A DNA stretch of 64,000 nt from Marisa cornuarietis (GCA_004794655.1 SMMW01000627.1:248001-312000), one strand, 5' to 3'. Counted from the stretch's first letter, positions 1-13,841 are shown. The notes: generated by a model not told the origin, from the sequence alone. Program-made: numbers and translations.

Positions 1-740
1 TTTATAATTAGAGTTGATGGACGTTGTATTAGTTTGATTAATTAATTATTTAGAGACAGAAAGAAATAATGCTTCTTTTCCCAAAAGTAGGCGTTTATCT
101 TTATTGTTACAAATACTTTCTACGTGGGTGTAGTGGTTCCAGTGTGGCTTCTGTAGTTCTGCAAGGTGAGAACACTTGGGTTTTGCGACTTGAAATTTTC
201 CCCAACGGCCAGAAGTACCGAAGGGTTTGTAGTGTCACTGCCACCTGTTTCTCCATCCTGTCATTCTTTCTATCATCTTTGTCAGTATTCCGCGTGTCTG
301 TGTCCCGCAGTGAACTGCAATTCAGTTTGTTCAATCTCACTTGCCTCAACTTCTACACAAACAGTTTAGCGGCGTCTGCAACAGCGAGCAGCGACAAATG
401 ACAACATACAGCACAAACAACAACTACACACTCAAGAAACAAAGAGCGACAGACAGAAAGGGTGGTGGTGAGGGGTGGAGGTAAGGTCGGAGTGGGTGGG
501 AGGTGGTGGTACAGTAGTCCGCTGTTAAAAAAAGTTGTAGTCTGCTATAAATAACACATGGCAACAGGGCCCCGCAACTTACTGTCATCTTCCTGTCACC
601 CGTTACCCTGACTTACACTTTCTCATCCGACAACTGACAGCTGTCTCCGTCTCCATGGAGATGGGCATCGTGAAGGTGCGAGGTGAGAGACAAAATGTCA
701 AGGTGTGTCTGTGTAGCGGTTTGTTCCGAGTTTGCGTCAA
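1..740. other. No gene seen; left edge
   Basis: The open frames here are short, overlap on both strands and show no recognisable motif. The region has mixed composition with a G-rich stretch near 460-510. I see no supported feature. Confidence 0.5.
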
Positions 741-1016
741 GACTGTATTCTCACCAACGCGAGAGTAGGACCGTCAAGACTGTATCTCACCACCGCGAGA
801 GTAGGACCATCAAGACTGTATCTCACCACCGCGAGAGTAGGACCATCAAGACTGTATCTCACCACCGCGAGAGTAGGACCATCAAGACTGTATCTCACCA
901 CCGCGAGAGTAGGACCATCAAGACTGTATCTCACCAACGCGAGAGTAGGACCATCAAGACTGTATTCTCACCACCGCGAGAGTAGGACCGTCAAGACTGT
1001 ATTCTCACCAACGAGA
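741..1016. repeat. 36-bp minisatellite, about 8 copies
   Basis: A 36-bp unit containing CGCGAGAGTAGGACCATCAA is repeated head to tail about eight times. The inner copies are nearly identical. The outer ones carry variants (ATTCTC for ATCTC, ACCGTC for ACCATC, CCAACG for CCACCG). Because 36 is a multiple of three, several frames on both strands stay open through the array, which explains the repetitive apparent ORFs here. I do not regard them as coding. Confidence 0.93.
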
Positions 1017-1079
1017 GATTATGGCCGGTAGTCAGTAACTGTGTAAAAGAAGTAGACCATAGGGACTTGTTTGTTATCA

Positions 1080-1690
1080 CAAGACAACGTTACGTCAATA
1101 GTGAAATAAGTGACGTAAAGACTTCACGTTAGTCTGTTATGAAATAAGTGGAGCAGAGACCACGTTATGTCTATTGTGAAGTAAGTGACGTAGAGACCAC
1201 GTTACGTCTATTGTGAAATAAGTGACGTAGAGACCACGTTACGTCTATTGTGAAATAACTGAGGAAGAGACCATGTTACGTCTATTATGAAATAAGTGAG
1301 GATGAGGCCATGTTACGTCTATTATGAAATAAGCGAGGAAGAAACCACGTTACGTCTATTATGAAATAAGTGACACAGAGACCACGTTACGTCTATGGTG
1401 AAATAAGTGAGGAAGAGACCATGTCACGTCTTTTATGAAATAAGTGACGCAGAGATCACGTTACGTCTATTATGAAATAAGTGACGCAAAGACCACGTTA
1501 TGTCTATTGTGGAATAAGTGAGGAAGAGACCACGTTACGTCAAAAGTGAAATAAGTGACGTAAAGACGTCACGTTAGTCTGTTATGGAATAAGTGACGCA
1601 GATATCACGTTACGTCTATTGTGGAATAAGTGTCGCAGAGACCACGTTACGTCTACTGTACAACAAGTGATTTCCAGACGTCAAGTTGTG
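1080..1690. repeat. Degenerate 37-bp minisatellite, about 16 copies
   Basis: The unit is about 37 bp and built on ACCACGTTACGTCTATTGTG followed by AAATAAGTGACGYAGAG. It recurs roughly sixteen times with many substitutions. Each unit carries CACGT and ACGTC words. It starts only about 65 bp after the 36-bp array but shares no obvious unit with it. It is older or less homogenised than that neighbour. Confidence 0.88.
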
Positions 1691-3169
1691 TCTGTTGTCA
1701 AATTACCGAGGCACAGACTCGTCACTGGAGTCTTTAGTCTACACAAGACACGGGTACATAAATTTGGGTCGAGTACCTGAAGTTCCGACTCTCATTACAT
1801 CATATCGCAGGTATTAGACTTTCTACCTGACTACGTAGAGCGTTGGGGAGGTAAGGCCGCGAGGTAAAGATGTGCACCGCCCTCACGTAAGCCTGACCCC
1901 GAGAAAGTGAGGTCTATGAACCTCCCCCCACCCCTAGAACGACCCTTACCATCTCTGGGTGTGTGAATAAGCTTATGCATGCTGACAGCTGGTCCTACAG
2001 CTGTTGCAAGAGTTATTCCGTCCGTCCCCTCGTCAATCGCACGACTGCCCCAAGAAACTGCGTACCCATGTGACAGCTATGACGTAACTATGACAGCTCA
2101 CACTAGCATAATCCTGCATGATAGCGTCACATATAAATGTCACACGTCGGGGGAACGTTACTACAACGTTCAAACGTCACGTAAGTGCTCACACGTCACT
2201 GCACTGTTGATGTTTCAGCCGGGGAGAAACCTCAGAACAACGTTCATACGTCACTACAGTGTTCACACGTAACTACACTGTTCTTATGTCACCCAGGGGG
2301 ACGTCACGTACAATATTCGTACTAAAGTGTTCACACGTCAATCACCTAAAATAACGGCATGCGGGTCTCGATCCTCACCCCTGCTCTAACCCAAACAAGA
2401 GACCTAACGACATGCGAACCAAGTACAAGAAAAAGATGAATTAAATATACACATGTAAAGCCCTGTGTTAACTTACGATCCACTCTTCACATACCTACTC
2501 ACTTCAGCTCGGTCTGACAGTTGTTACTGCCACCCTTGTGTTGCCAGTCCTTCCTACGTCTCAGTCCACGTTTGTGGTGAGGCGAGTGGAGGTCGACAGT
2601 CGCGGCACCCCAATGACTCTCTACTCGCAGTGCCTCTTCCGACTGTCCTTTGTCACCTTGACACTCGACCCGCCTCCCATGTTAGGCAGCAACGACTGTT
2701 CTCCCCTCCCCCACACCCTGCAGTGACACGTATGCCGAGCACTGTCCCAGTCCATGTACGTTACGTGGTTTTCCCGGTGACAGTTTGTTCACCCGACTTC
2801 ATTGTTGCCGCAACACCGAGAACGAATACTCCCCGTCGTCTGCCTTGAAAGCGGGCGTCCTCTGCTGATGACTTCCTCCGGCTTCTCCTGCGGTCGCCCA
2901 AGTTCTGGACGAGTTGTTCACACACCTCATACATATCAGGAATACCATTGGACAAACACACACCCAACGTTCTTAGCAATCATTATGAAGCCAGAGTAAA
3001 CAAAAAGGAAAGACACGCACCACTGAGCTGAGCCCTAGCTCGTTCCATTTTACAGGTGGTAGGGGTAGGTTCCGACGACCAGGTGTGAGATGACCTCGAT
3101 GACTTTTCTGCCCAGCCGTCATACGTCACCCTCACAGCTGGCTCTCGCGGCGCATCCTCCGACTGGGCG
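1691..3169. other. No gene seen; ACGTCAC-rich unique sequence
   Basis: ORFs here lack family features. Between about 2090 and 2340 words such as CACACGTCAC and ACTACAGTGTTCACACGT recur irregularly, which suggests a very decayed tandem repeat. No exon pair, transposon terminus or RNA gene could be supported. Confidence 0.4.
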
Positions 3170-3449
3170 AGGTGGGACAAATCCTCAGTATGGGCAGTGT
3201 GGAGCATATCCTCAGTATGGGCGGTGTGGAGCATATCCTCAGTATGGGCAGTGTGGAGCATATCCTCAGTATGGGCAGTGTGGAGCATATCCTCAGTCTG
3301 GGCGAGGTGGAGCATATCCTCAGTATGGGCAGTGTGGAGCATATCCTCAGTCTGGGCGAGGTGGAGCATATCCTCAGTATGGGCGGTGTGGAGCATATCC
3401 TCAGTCTGGGCGAGGTGGAGCATATCCTCAGTCTGGGCGAGGTGACACG
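3170..3449. repeat. 27-bp minisatellite, about 10 copies
   Basis: The 27-bp unit is GAGCATATCCTCAGTATGGG plus CAGTGTG, with two main variant classes: CAGTATGGGCAGTGTG/CAGTATGGGCGGTGTG and CAGTCTGGGCGAGGTG. The classes alternate irregularly along the array. Since 27 is nine codons, all three plus frames and a minus frame stay open. One plus frame reads as a Gly-Ala-Tyr-Pro-Gln-Tyr-Gly-Gln-Cys nonapeptide repeat. No start context, splice sites or flanking domain supports translation. Confidence 0.92.
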
Positions 3450-6033
3450 TATCCTCGGGGCCTTTCTGCTGTAGCTGTGGTTCTCAACTTTCCTTTGGCG
3501 GTGTCTTCAAAAATTAGATCTCACACAAAGTACTTAATAGTAAAATGATAGTAATAACATGAAATGTCAAACTGAAACAATAAAACTATTAAAAAAAATA
3601 AAAGATACAAGGGCAGATACAAACATCTGCTTTTTTTGCTTAGTTTTACGTATTCAAATGTGAGAATGAAAAGTAAAGGATTGGAAGTCAAATGGTTTAA
3701 ACATTGAACTGAAAAAGTAAGCAGCAAGAACAAATAATAATGAAGAGGAAAATCAGATGCGGACACTAGTCTTTAGATTCAGCATGTAAAAAAATGTCAC
3801 TCTTGGTTTTAGTGAGCAGACTGGCCTTCTAAGAAAACTTGTAATGACACGTAATGAGTACGAGTGCTAATTTCAATCTCTAACACACCAGGGAAGCTGA
3901 CTACCCTACACGTACTCACCACGACCTGTAGCAGCACTTCTACCCGTGGCGCGTGCAGCGGTACACACGGTCTTTGCTCACCCGACGGCGTTCAGCGCAC
4001 GTTTCCATGGCGCCACCCGTTCCCGTAACCGTACCCGTCCCGCTATCGCTGAATCTTAAACTTTATTCTTATTTAATAACTGTTTTATTCAAAGACTGTT
4101 TTATACGCACTTCTCCTCTCTCTTTCTCTCGTTATTCGTAATAAGATTGTTAAAAATAAACACTCAATCGACTTGATTGCCTTCTCCACATGCATGGTCG
4201 ATTGTCCACGATCCAGCAAAGGATATTTTATAATCACGCTTGATATCTCGAAGCACCTAGGCTTACATAAGACTGTGAGGAGTTAGGCATACAAGCAAAC
4301 AAACAAGCAAACAAACAAGCAAATAATTCAGAATGGCACCCCTGGTAATAGTACCCCGTGGAGGGCTGAGGTCAAATCGAGGTTTGTGCTTTTTCAGGCT
4401 CCATACAATGGGGCGGATGTGAGTACGGATCTACATTCCACAAATTGTTTTCTAGACACAGTGAATCACTTAAAGCACAGTTAATCCTATCTTATTCTTT
4501 CATTCTCATCTATCCATCCTCTCTTTCTCGGGTAATCGTAGTGAAGCTTCCGGCATATCTGAGCAGGGCGGTCCGGGTACAATTAAGCCAAGGCACGTAA
4601 ATCTTTTTCTTGAACCATATGAAGCTAATAACAGGTGTCGATGCACTGAAGTCACAGCCTTCATCCGCTCTTTCCTCAACGTTTGCTTCGTCTCTTACCT
4701 CATCAGACTAATACTGTCGTCTTCACAGGGGCGATCATTAATAGCCCAGGGTTGTTGTTTGTTTACTCCACTGATATGAACAACGCTTTGTTCAACTGCT
4801 GGCGCTGGTCCCCACCCCCACCCCGCATCTCCTCACCCTTACACACACACACACGAGACACATGGTCGTCTGAGGCGGCTGTTTGGAAACTATTTTTGCT
4901 AAAACATTATAAATGTATATAATACACACATATAATTAGACAAAGTGACAGTTGGTCTGACGAGCCGTTATTCTCGCTCGTTCTCGCTGCCTTGTAACGT
5001 CGTTTGTTCCCAAAGGAATTTCCGGGTTGGCCAGGTTAGCTGTTATCCGGTTTTGTCAGTCGGACGCCGTCACCCACATCCCTGATGCCCTTCATGCCTG
5101 AGAATTAATGAGGGTCATTTCATAAGCAAGGGGCAGCACAGTAAGTCCCTGCATGATTTTAACAGAAGTCGGGCTCTTCTCTCCTCTGCCTTGGTTACCG
5201 TGGTTACCGTGTTGATTTTTATTCTGCTGTTTGGTGTTCGACCATCATCATCTTGTCAAGGTAACCTTATTTTATGCTTGTAGCTGTGATAAGTGTACAG
5301 AACTGTGATAAGTATTAGAAAAACTTCATTGTCGATATGCATTGTTATCACTTGTTTTTCTGCGCGTGTTCAGTGACAGTTCAAGCTGCTGTCACGCTTG
5401 ACTGAACTAAAGATCGGCGTTTTGGTTTGCAATGTTCCTAGATGTGTGTGCACAAAGGCGGTGTAAACACAGAGTGAGTAGTCGCTGCAGTACAACGGGT
5501 GTACACACAGGAAATGAATATTTATAGCAATCATAACAGGGAGTCTTCTCACTTAATTATAAATTGTTGAGCCCTATTTTTTCACGGTTTACCAACGTCT
5601 GTAGAGCTTACAACGGCCAGTCAGACACCTGTCTTCAGCTTGAGGTCTTTCAGTGCCTAGTTTTTCTACCTGTTTGATGGAACTACTGTAGGCAAGGAGA
5701 CTAACAGCGGCGTCATACGGCAACAACGACGGCGGTTATGACCCGGGTAATGGCGAGGATCCGTACATGAGCGCCATGACATTTGCTGTCAGGTACAAGC
5801 GGCAATAAGCTGGCAGGTGGCTTCCTGCTGGGCTGAGAAGAGAAACTAGTCTTAGAGCAGAGCAGGAAATTCCTGCACGTGACACTCCATTACTTAGTGA
5901 ATATGCTCTCAATTTCCTCCAATAAAATACATTTTCTGCAGCTGATCTGTGGCTGGTCGACGCTGGTTTAAAGTAAAATACTATTTCACATGGGGGACCT
6001 GTAGGTGGCAAAGAAGAAGAATAGTTTAGTTTA

Positions 6034-6062
6034 ATGATGATGATGATGATGATGATGATGAT
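6034..6062. repeat. (ATG)n trinucleotide microsatellite
   Basis: About nine perfect ATG/TGA units. Confidence 0.95.
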
Positions 6063-7311
6063 CCGACTATTAGCAACAAATAGCAGCATAGGGTGACACA
6101 GTGGTAACGTGTTTGATGGTCATGGACGAAGGACGAAGACGCGGTGTGATGGAAGAGGCGGGATTTGAGGAGGAGACCGGAAAGTTTCGAATGTTGGTTG
6201 TGACAGTTGCAAACAATAGAGGGGCAGCACTCATAATTTCGGGGCCGGAGAAGGAGAAAGCGCAGGTTTGAGTCACAAGACATCCTTTGACGGTCCTGCA
6301 CAAGAACTAGCATGCCACCCGCTTCCATTTATTCTTTCGATTGTCAGCAGCTTTGCTTACTGTTCAACTCACCCACCTTCAACATCACCTTCTTATTGAT
6401 GTCTTTGTGGGCGGAGTCATCTTAGATAAAGAGAAGGGTTGGCCAAAGATTTTGTTAACCCATTGGACGACTTACCTGAAACAACACTTGGCGAATCATT
6501 AAGTTTGTTTTCCATTGGTGTTTAGATCGATAGACGACTTGACATAACTGACGCCAGCTATATTTGTCCCTGTGGGGTGGCCGACAACACACAACACATA
6601 GAGTAGCAGCCATAACTATTGATTTAGTCAGGTTTTAATTACACCCATTGCGTATTATGACTCCAAACATTGGCAAACATTTCAAGGTCGTTTCTTGGTT
6701 GCCTTTGTTCTTGTCGGCACCACCTTGTTTCATGTGAGCGGAGGGAAGTGGTTGCATGGCAGGTGGTATCCAGGCTCGACTATTGCTTCCTGCTCCATCC
6801 ATCGAGCCAATGAAATCCTTACCAGGTTTGACCTTTTTTTCTGTGTAAGCAAAATGTTGTGTTCATCTAAATTTCTCGGCTCAGAGCACGCACAGGCTGT
6901 TCCTTGAAGAACTGTCTTTTGTAGCCATTGAAATCGCATCAGAGGACGTGTCAACATTGTTGTTAGGTAACTGCGACACTGACGGTCAGGGACTATAGCA
7001 ACCGCTCAACAACTGATGTGTTGTGGACTCGCAATGTTCCTGCCATGTGATAATTGTCACTTCCCAGCTCCTGTTGCTGCAAGAAGAAAGGTAATGACAT
7101 TATGTAAGCCATTTGAATAAGCATACACAGTCCCTGGATTCACGCTGACTCAAAGGTTGTTCATGATGCCAGTCACTTCGTCTGATCATCGCAGTGCATC
7201 TAGGCACATGATGAGGAGACATTCAAACTAGTCATGGCAGGTAGTTTTAAATGTCATGCGGGTTCATAAGGGAAACCGACTCAAACGAATGTTTTCATTT
7301 TGACTGTAATT

Positions 7312-7339
7312 GCTCTCTCTCTCTCTCTATATATATATA
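7312..7339. repeat. (CT)n(TA)n compound microsatellite
   Basis: A CT run passes directly into a TA run. Confidence 0.9.
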
Positions 7340-8629
7340 ATTAAAACATTTTACGGAATGTTTCACCCAGTCGAAACCATCATCGATACCGTGCTAATGG
7401 CCGACTAAAGCTTAGCTTATTAGTGGTAGTCTGTTAGTGTATTAGTGCCCGTGTATTAGTGGTAGTCTATTAGTGTCCTGAAGCTTGCCAGGTCGTTTTT
7501 TGTGAATGTATATACACAGCAGCTTGTTTCTGTGGTCATTGAATACGTTCTCCCGCACTCACGCAGTATGTGGTGGTCGTGGACACGGATGGCTCTCTCT
7601 ACAATGTTACAGCCTTGCAGGGTCGCCATATAACACCCTATGCCTTACACACTATTGAGTAGCCCACTCCCTTCTGTTCACGCGTACACGCATGCACCCA
7701 CACACATACACGCACACACACATCATATGTATCTCAGTTATGTAGATACTAAAGAGTTATTTCGCCATGTTGTCAGCACACTGACACTCGTGACTGTACT
7801 GAGGCTGTACGTGTGGCACACTTGGTCTGGAAAGTTAGATGGAACGGAAGTGACGCTTCTTTCTGATACGCATGCTTCCGTAGTACAGGAAGTTGTTCAT
7901 GGAAGTGAATTGAAGGGAGATTAGTAGGTCTTTGAGATCGAAAATCCTATGAATAAACATGAAGTTGAGTGAGGAAAGTAACACACGCGGGTCCTTGTGA
8001 CCGAGAATCCCTGTCATGACAGAGGGTTGATCTTGAGACTCAATCAACAAATAATGGCCGTGATTGGTGTGTTGCCAGTGTCTCCTTCTCCTCGCCATGA
8101 TTTCCCGAAGGACGGGCCAGTCACACACAAATAACACGCACCCACCGAGCGGCTACCGGTCAAGAGACGGGTGGAGGTGTACATTCAGGCTCGGGTACTT
8201 CGTTCACCCTAGGATCTATTTCATCGCTGTAACGTTAAATAGTTAGCAATACGGGTATAACGGGTGTTTTTCTCTTTCCATAGAAACCGCATTTATTAGT
8301 CCTCCATTCGATATGGCATCATCTGAAACCCCAAAGCAGATATCGACAGGTCGGCCTAAGGCTACTTTTGTCAAGGATGCCGTCAAACGACTATTCGCGC
8401 AAAGATCACGTGACGCTAGGGGCGGAGCGACTAAGCGACCTTTCAACTCTCCCCCCCCCATCCCTTTTTCGTGGCAAGCGAACAAACAGGATGTCAGACC
8501 AACGGCAATCAGGGAAGCACGTGCGCAGAGGGAATCAAAGCTCTAGCGCAGCCGCCACCCGTCAGTGTTTAGCGAGTCTGTCAGGATGGTGTCGCTAAGT
8601 GTTCAAATGTGTGTGTTTGTGTGCTGCCA

Positions 8630-8631
<2 letters not shown>

Positions 8632-8675
<44 letters not shown>
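8632..8675. repeat. (TG)n microsatellite
   Basis: About twenty-two TG units, uninterrupted. Confidence 0.95.
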
Positions 8676-8676
<1 letters not shown>

Positions 8677-10940
8677 AGTTTGTGTGTAAGTCTGTGTGTT
8701 CTGATGGTTCTAAACTGAGTGAAGTAATTTTATACCACTGAGTCAACCGGGAGTCTTCGACGTCAATAGTCGCCACACGTCACAGCCGCGTGCTGTCATG
8801 ACGTAGTGAGAGAAGTGACGTGACAGCAGACGACTTCAATGTGGCGGCCTTTTGCTGAAGACAAACTTGTGGCAGTTCATCATCGAGCAGCGAGTTTTCT
8901 GTAAAAGGTGAGGATTTGTGACTAGAATTGTATCATAACTCGTGATGTCACTGCGAAACTGTTTATCTGTACTCTGCATCATGTGTTTAATGTCCGCTAG
9001 GTGTCTCCCTGAGGCATCTGAGACCGCCCGCTGCTCCTACACCACGTTGTTCAATGTCGTAATCGCCATTTAGGATAATCCGCGGGGAAAACTTTGCCAC
9101 GTAGAGTTACTTGGCTTGTTTAGAGACAAGCACGTGTCTAGTACTAGTATTTTCTGTAAAACTATCATTCTCTCTGGTACGAGCATTTTCTCTATTAATA
9201 GTCCGTTCGTTGATTTCACCGAAGCAATCCTGGTAAAAACATGTGCTTCGGGTAACACCGATTCACATCAGGCATGTAACATAAAGAACTATTTTGTCGA
9301 GAACAGTTGAAGCTGGGAATAACTATTAAATGTATTGTCTCTTAATTCAGGCGAACATCAAGGAGAGCCCTGAATACAGTGTTTAGTAAATAATGTAAAG
9401 CTGTGACTCTTCACTATAAAAAGCATGTTTTCTTATTATTAATACATTGGTTTCTAGCCTCATTTAACTAGTAAATATTCCTCATTCCTGGGATGATAAA
9501 AATGATGGGCAAAGTCGCGTGGCAGAGACACGACTCACAAGAGATTCACTGGACACGTGGCCATGTTTGTCTCACCCCCGGGCCACGGGGACCACGCACC
9601 GTTGATGGGCGGAGTAAGAGGCGGGAATTATTAGTGGTTAATAGTTCGTACATCCTAAAGATTCGAGAGAAAAAAAATGCAAACTGAAAAAAGAGCAAGA
9701 CTGTCTGCTTGCTTTTACTGTTTTCTGTTTATTGGACACTTTTTATTTCCTTTTTTCCTTATCCCTTGTATTCATGTGTCGGCGTTATCTCAACATCTTG
9801 CCCAATGATCCGGACTCCACAGAACTGGTTTTAGGATCCTGACTTTTGGTTTGGCTTTTGTTTTGCTCACTAGTTCCGATTTGCCTGTTATTAAACATGT
9901 TCTGTATTATTTCTATATTTGGTATTATCAAAGCGTGATAAGCACACTCACTTCTGAGTACGATACTGTTTTATGTCAGCCCCATAAACTTTCCAGTTAT
10001 CATTACAGCTAATGACGAATATGCCGTTCTTTTGCTTTTATACGGTTGACCATTAATCGATGAACAACATTGACACATGCCGCATATAGCACTGTCTAAG
10101 AAAAAAAGCAGGAAATAGAAAAAACCACATATATTATTATCACAATTGTCTTAACAAGCGCACGTATCGCTCTACTTCATCCACTGTTAGTGTCGTGGTT
10201 TAGGTTGCATGTTTCATCAAACTTTGATACCCAGGTCTTCAATCACTCAGCAATCGATATGACTTCAGATGAATTTTTGTTGTACAAAGTCATGCTTAAG
10301 AAAACCTGATAATACCATGTCATACTTTCTTATCTTTTTGAGGGTAGCGAACATTCATAAGTCGTATGCAACTACTGGGTCACTTCATCCACAAGAGGAA
10401 ATGGATAAGGAAATAAATACATGGTTTCTTTTTCTGTCTCACAAAGAAACGATGAAATTAGTATACTACTACTACTAATAGGTGATGTAATACAACAGCA
10501 CACAGTGCGGCGATGGCCAGTTTCTCTCAGGAAAAAGCAGCAAGGAAACAGAAAAAGGTTCACAAGAAAGTCATCTTTAACCAGCCAGCAGACAGTAAGA
10601 GCCCCTCCCCCAAATCAATGATGACAGACTGTATATCGGAATATGCTCTTTTATTGTTCAATTGTTTCATCAAAGAGAATACTAAGAGCGACCGACTAGG
10701 CGGGAAAGTGAAGCCTGCTGACCCCATGTGATCTCGACCATCCCCCACCCTTCCCTGTCACGAGTATCGGAGTTTGCGGGAGGAGGCTGGTGGTACATTG
10801 AGTTGTCAAAACTCTCCAACCAAAGGTTTCCGATTGCTCTCTTTTCTGAAAGATGAAGAGATTGAGTTAACAGCTTTTCACAAGATTTAACAAGTCGGTT
10901 TTACCTTCGGTTTTGTCACATGTGCTGCTGCTTAGTAGCT

Positions 10941-12200
10941 TCACTAGTCTTGTCTTGTCATTTCCAGAGATGGAATAAGTGGGTGCAGAAGTGCCGGCTG
11001 ATCTGGTGTACAATTCCAACCATCTTTGATGTACCGAATCCACCAAAATACATAGAATATTTTTTCAGGATGGATAGAAAGAACTGTATCCGAATGACTC
11101 CACGCCTCAGAGAAACACCTAAAGTTACCTGGTTTTTCAGCCCTTTGGGTAAAGTTTGCCTCTAGGGTTCTGTAGCACAGCGTTGCACCTTGAATATCAA
11201 CGATGGTAACTTTAGGAGTGTTATCAGAAGAGGTCTCTGAGACTGTTTTCTTTGTTGAACCCACTGATCAACTGTTTAATGCGTTCATCAGACTCAGCAA
11301 GTTTAGCAGCCAAACGATGCGCGATGCCATCTCGGAAAAGTCATGGCAGTCGACACTTAAAAGCAATTCATCCTGATTGGGTAGAAAATTGCTATACAAA
11401 GCCTGCTTAAACTCTGGGACGATCTTCGCAAAACGAAAGAGATTAAATTCTTCCACAGTAGCAGACTAAACCAAGACTGCGTAGAAAACTTCTTTTCTCT
11501 AACACGAGGATAAGGACATGGAGATAATCCAAGCCTCCGGCAATTTTGGTTCTTTCTGTGCCAGATGATGGTGGTTGGTCTCATCATCCAGTGAAACAAG
11601 CAACTGCATCGAATATGGAGATGACTTTCTCTTGACGCTGAGCAACATCAGTTCTCAGCGCACTCCAGCGATTTCTGATAACAGCAAAGCAAAAGATGTG
11701 AAATCCCCCAGTATGCTTTTACCAACTCTGCCGAGGAACTATTCATTCCTGAGGACAATATTTTAACTTACATTGCTGGTTACATCGCCAAATAAGATAC
11801 AAAGGAAAGTGTGTCCAAAATGTAAAGAAATTATAACAGGAAAGCAAGAAGGAAGTGTACGGGAGACGCAGTTGTCAATTAAGCAGGTACCTCATGCTAA
11901 TGATAGGCTGGTCGTCGTAGCATCTGCGCTTGTGATGTTGGTGGAGGAACTTGAAATTATTTACAGAAAATCTGAACAGTTCCTTCACATGGACCGAATA
12001 AAAGCTCAATTTCTGGAACGTTTTTAACAGACATCGAGTTCGCTCATGTGTCCCTCCATCAAATACAAAGCAGGCAGTTTTGTTACTAAATTGTTTTAAA
12101 TATAAGGCTGGATTTTGCACTGGAAGAAAACAATAGACATTTCTCTGCAGCATCCGCAAGGAAAAATAAAAAAAATGTTGAAACTGCAATATTTTTAAAT
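10941..12200 (+). pseudogene. Relic of THAP/P-element-like transposase
   Basis: Several plus-strand fragments in different frames look like one decayed transposase. The segment at 11016-11048 reads PTIFDVPNPPK, which resembles the end of a THAP zinc-finger domain (Ala-Val-Pro-Thr-Ile-Phe). A TTTCCAG acceptor-like site sits just before RWNKWVQKC at about 10967. Near 11760 the frame reads TYIAGYIAK and then hits a stop. The reading continues one frame over with a CPKC motif and a helical tail to about 12026. The YIAGY word followed by Cys-X2-Cys is reminiscent of P-element/THAP9-type transposases. Frameshifts and stops show it is dead. I could not locate terminal inverted repeats. The family call is from motif memory only. 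Confidence 0.45.
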
Positions 12201-12436
12201 ATACGTGTACATAATTATTTTATATTTTTGCAAAGGCGCTGGGCGTCAAGAGGTTTTAGACATGTAGCAACCACAATCTCTTTGTGTGAAAACAAATCTG
12301 TGCAGTTACAGTTACTTTCAAAAACTAAGGCTAGTGTAGACTTCAAACGTTTCTTCTTTTTTTCTAAATTATAGAAGCTTCCTTTGTAAAATATGTTTTC
12401 AAGCTCTTTTTCCAAAAAGTATGAAAGCATGTGCGC

Positions 12437-12439
<3 letters not shown>

Positions 12440-12506
<67 letters not shown>
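12440..12506. repeat. (GT)n microsatellite
   Basis: About thirty-three GT units in a row. Confidence 0.95.
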
Positions 12507-12507
<1 letters not shown>

Positions 12508-13841
12508 GCCAGAACACGATGGTCAGAACAAAGGCGCGAGCAGCTAGCGATGTTTAATGTACTATAGTTGGGGGTGGGGGTGGCCATGAGCGCCGCCTGA
12601 CTTCAACCTCTCATATAACAGTGGTGGCTCTCGGTATCATCTTTGGTCTCATCAAGGCATCAAGGCAAAGAAGCTGAAGCAGGACTGGACCACTACATTG
12701 TGTAAACAAGTGTTTACAAAGCGCTGTTTGGATGTTGAAGTGAATGCTACAAATCACGGCCCGTGAAGGAGGCAACAGGATATGAAAACCGTTAGTCAAC
12801 AAAAACTTCCATCCCATCTGCCCCCTCTATAAGGAAAAAGGCAGAAAGTCACAGACAATTCAACACATGAGGAACTAAAGAAGGATGTGAATCTACAAGT
12901 TGATAACGATAAAAACCAGACCACATCGTAGATAAAAAAAATTCCCCCACCCCACCCCACCACAGAGATGCTGCAGTCAACTTGTTAGGCGAGGAGACAT
13001 CCCAGACAGAATAAGACAGCCCAATGTAGATTGAGAATCAACACCACAGCCAACTAAAATACAGATTGAGGTTGGCAGTACATCCTGTCTCTATTTATAA
13101 CGAGGTGCAGGCATCTGGCACACGAAATGCATGAGACGGGGTAGACACCTCGCGGTACCTCGTTACACGGTGGAGCGCACAAGCACCCGTTAACTCCGCG
13201 CGGAATTCTACCTCGAGATTAACTTTCAGGGCGCCATTCGTGACAGAAACTAAAGGACAATGTTTGAAGAGCGGACTATTAAAATGTCATTCGTCATAGG
13301 AAACCATCGATTGACTGGCACTGGAGTCCATATTTTGTGGTTCTTCATGATACTGCATTGTAAGTCTCATTTAACAACAGAGAATGAAAATGAAACAAAT
13401 TACTTATACAATATTAACAAATATCGTATTCAGTATGTACTAAGATTATTATAGTACTGAATCTAATGAATTGCATCAACATGCACACAGGTGTTTTTTT
13501 ATAATAAAAATGTGTGTATGTGTGTGTGTGAGAGAGAGAGAGAGGGATGGGGGTAGGGAGAGAATTTTGAAAGCGATGTGTTTGCGGAACTGATTGGCTT
13601 CTGGGATTTTTATTATTTTTGTTTCGCTTTAACGAAATGGCAACGAAAGTCTAGGGCTGTATTCCTCTATAGTGAGGTGTGCTACGAAAAATTATTTCAG
13701 AGTATAATCTTGATGAGTAGTCGTCCCTTTCATATAAGCGCGTGTCTTTCAGAGTGTCATCTTCGTGACTAGTTATTCATATCCTTGACAGTCTGTGCAT
13801 AAGCAAGTGGATGGACAGTTTTTCATATGTGTTGTCCACTA

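Larger units (their letters stand above)
3450..10940. other. No gene seen; simple repeats only
   Basis: I find no recognisable protein motif over this 7.5-kb stretch. It contains an ATG/TGA trinucleotide run (6034-6062), a CT/TA run (7312-7339) and a TG run (8632-8675). An open frame at 8313-8546 follows an acceptor-like CTTTCCATAG, but its product resembles nothing I know and its minus strand is equally open. Confidence 0.4.

Noticed and set aside
683..1031. Repetitive ORFs of about 100 codons
   Set aside because: A 36-bp tandem repeat keeps frames open. No start context or domain.
8313..8546. Possible exon after an acceptor-like CTTTCCATAG
   Set aside because: The product matches nothing I know, there is no donor or partner exon, and the opposite strand is equally open.
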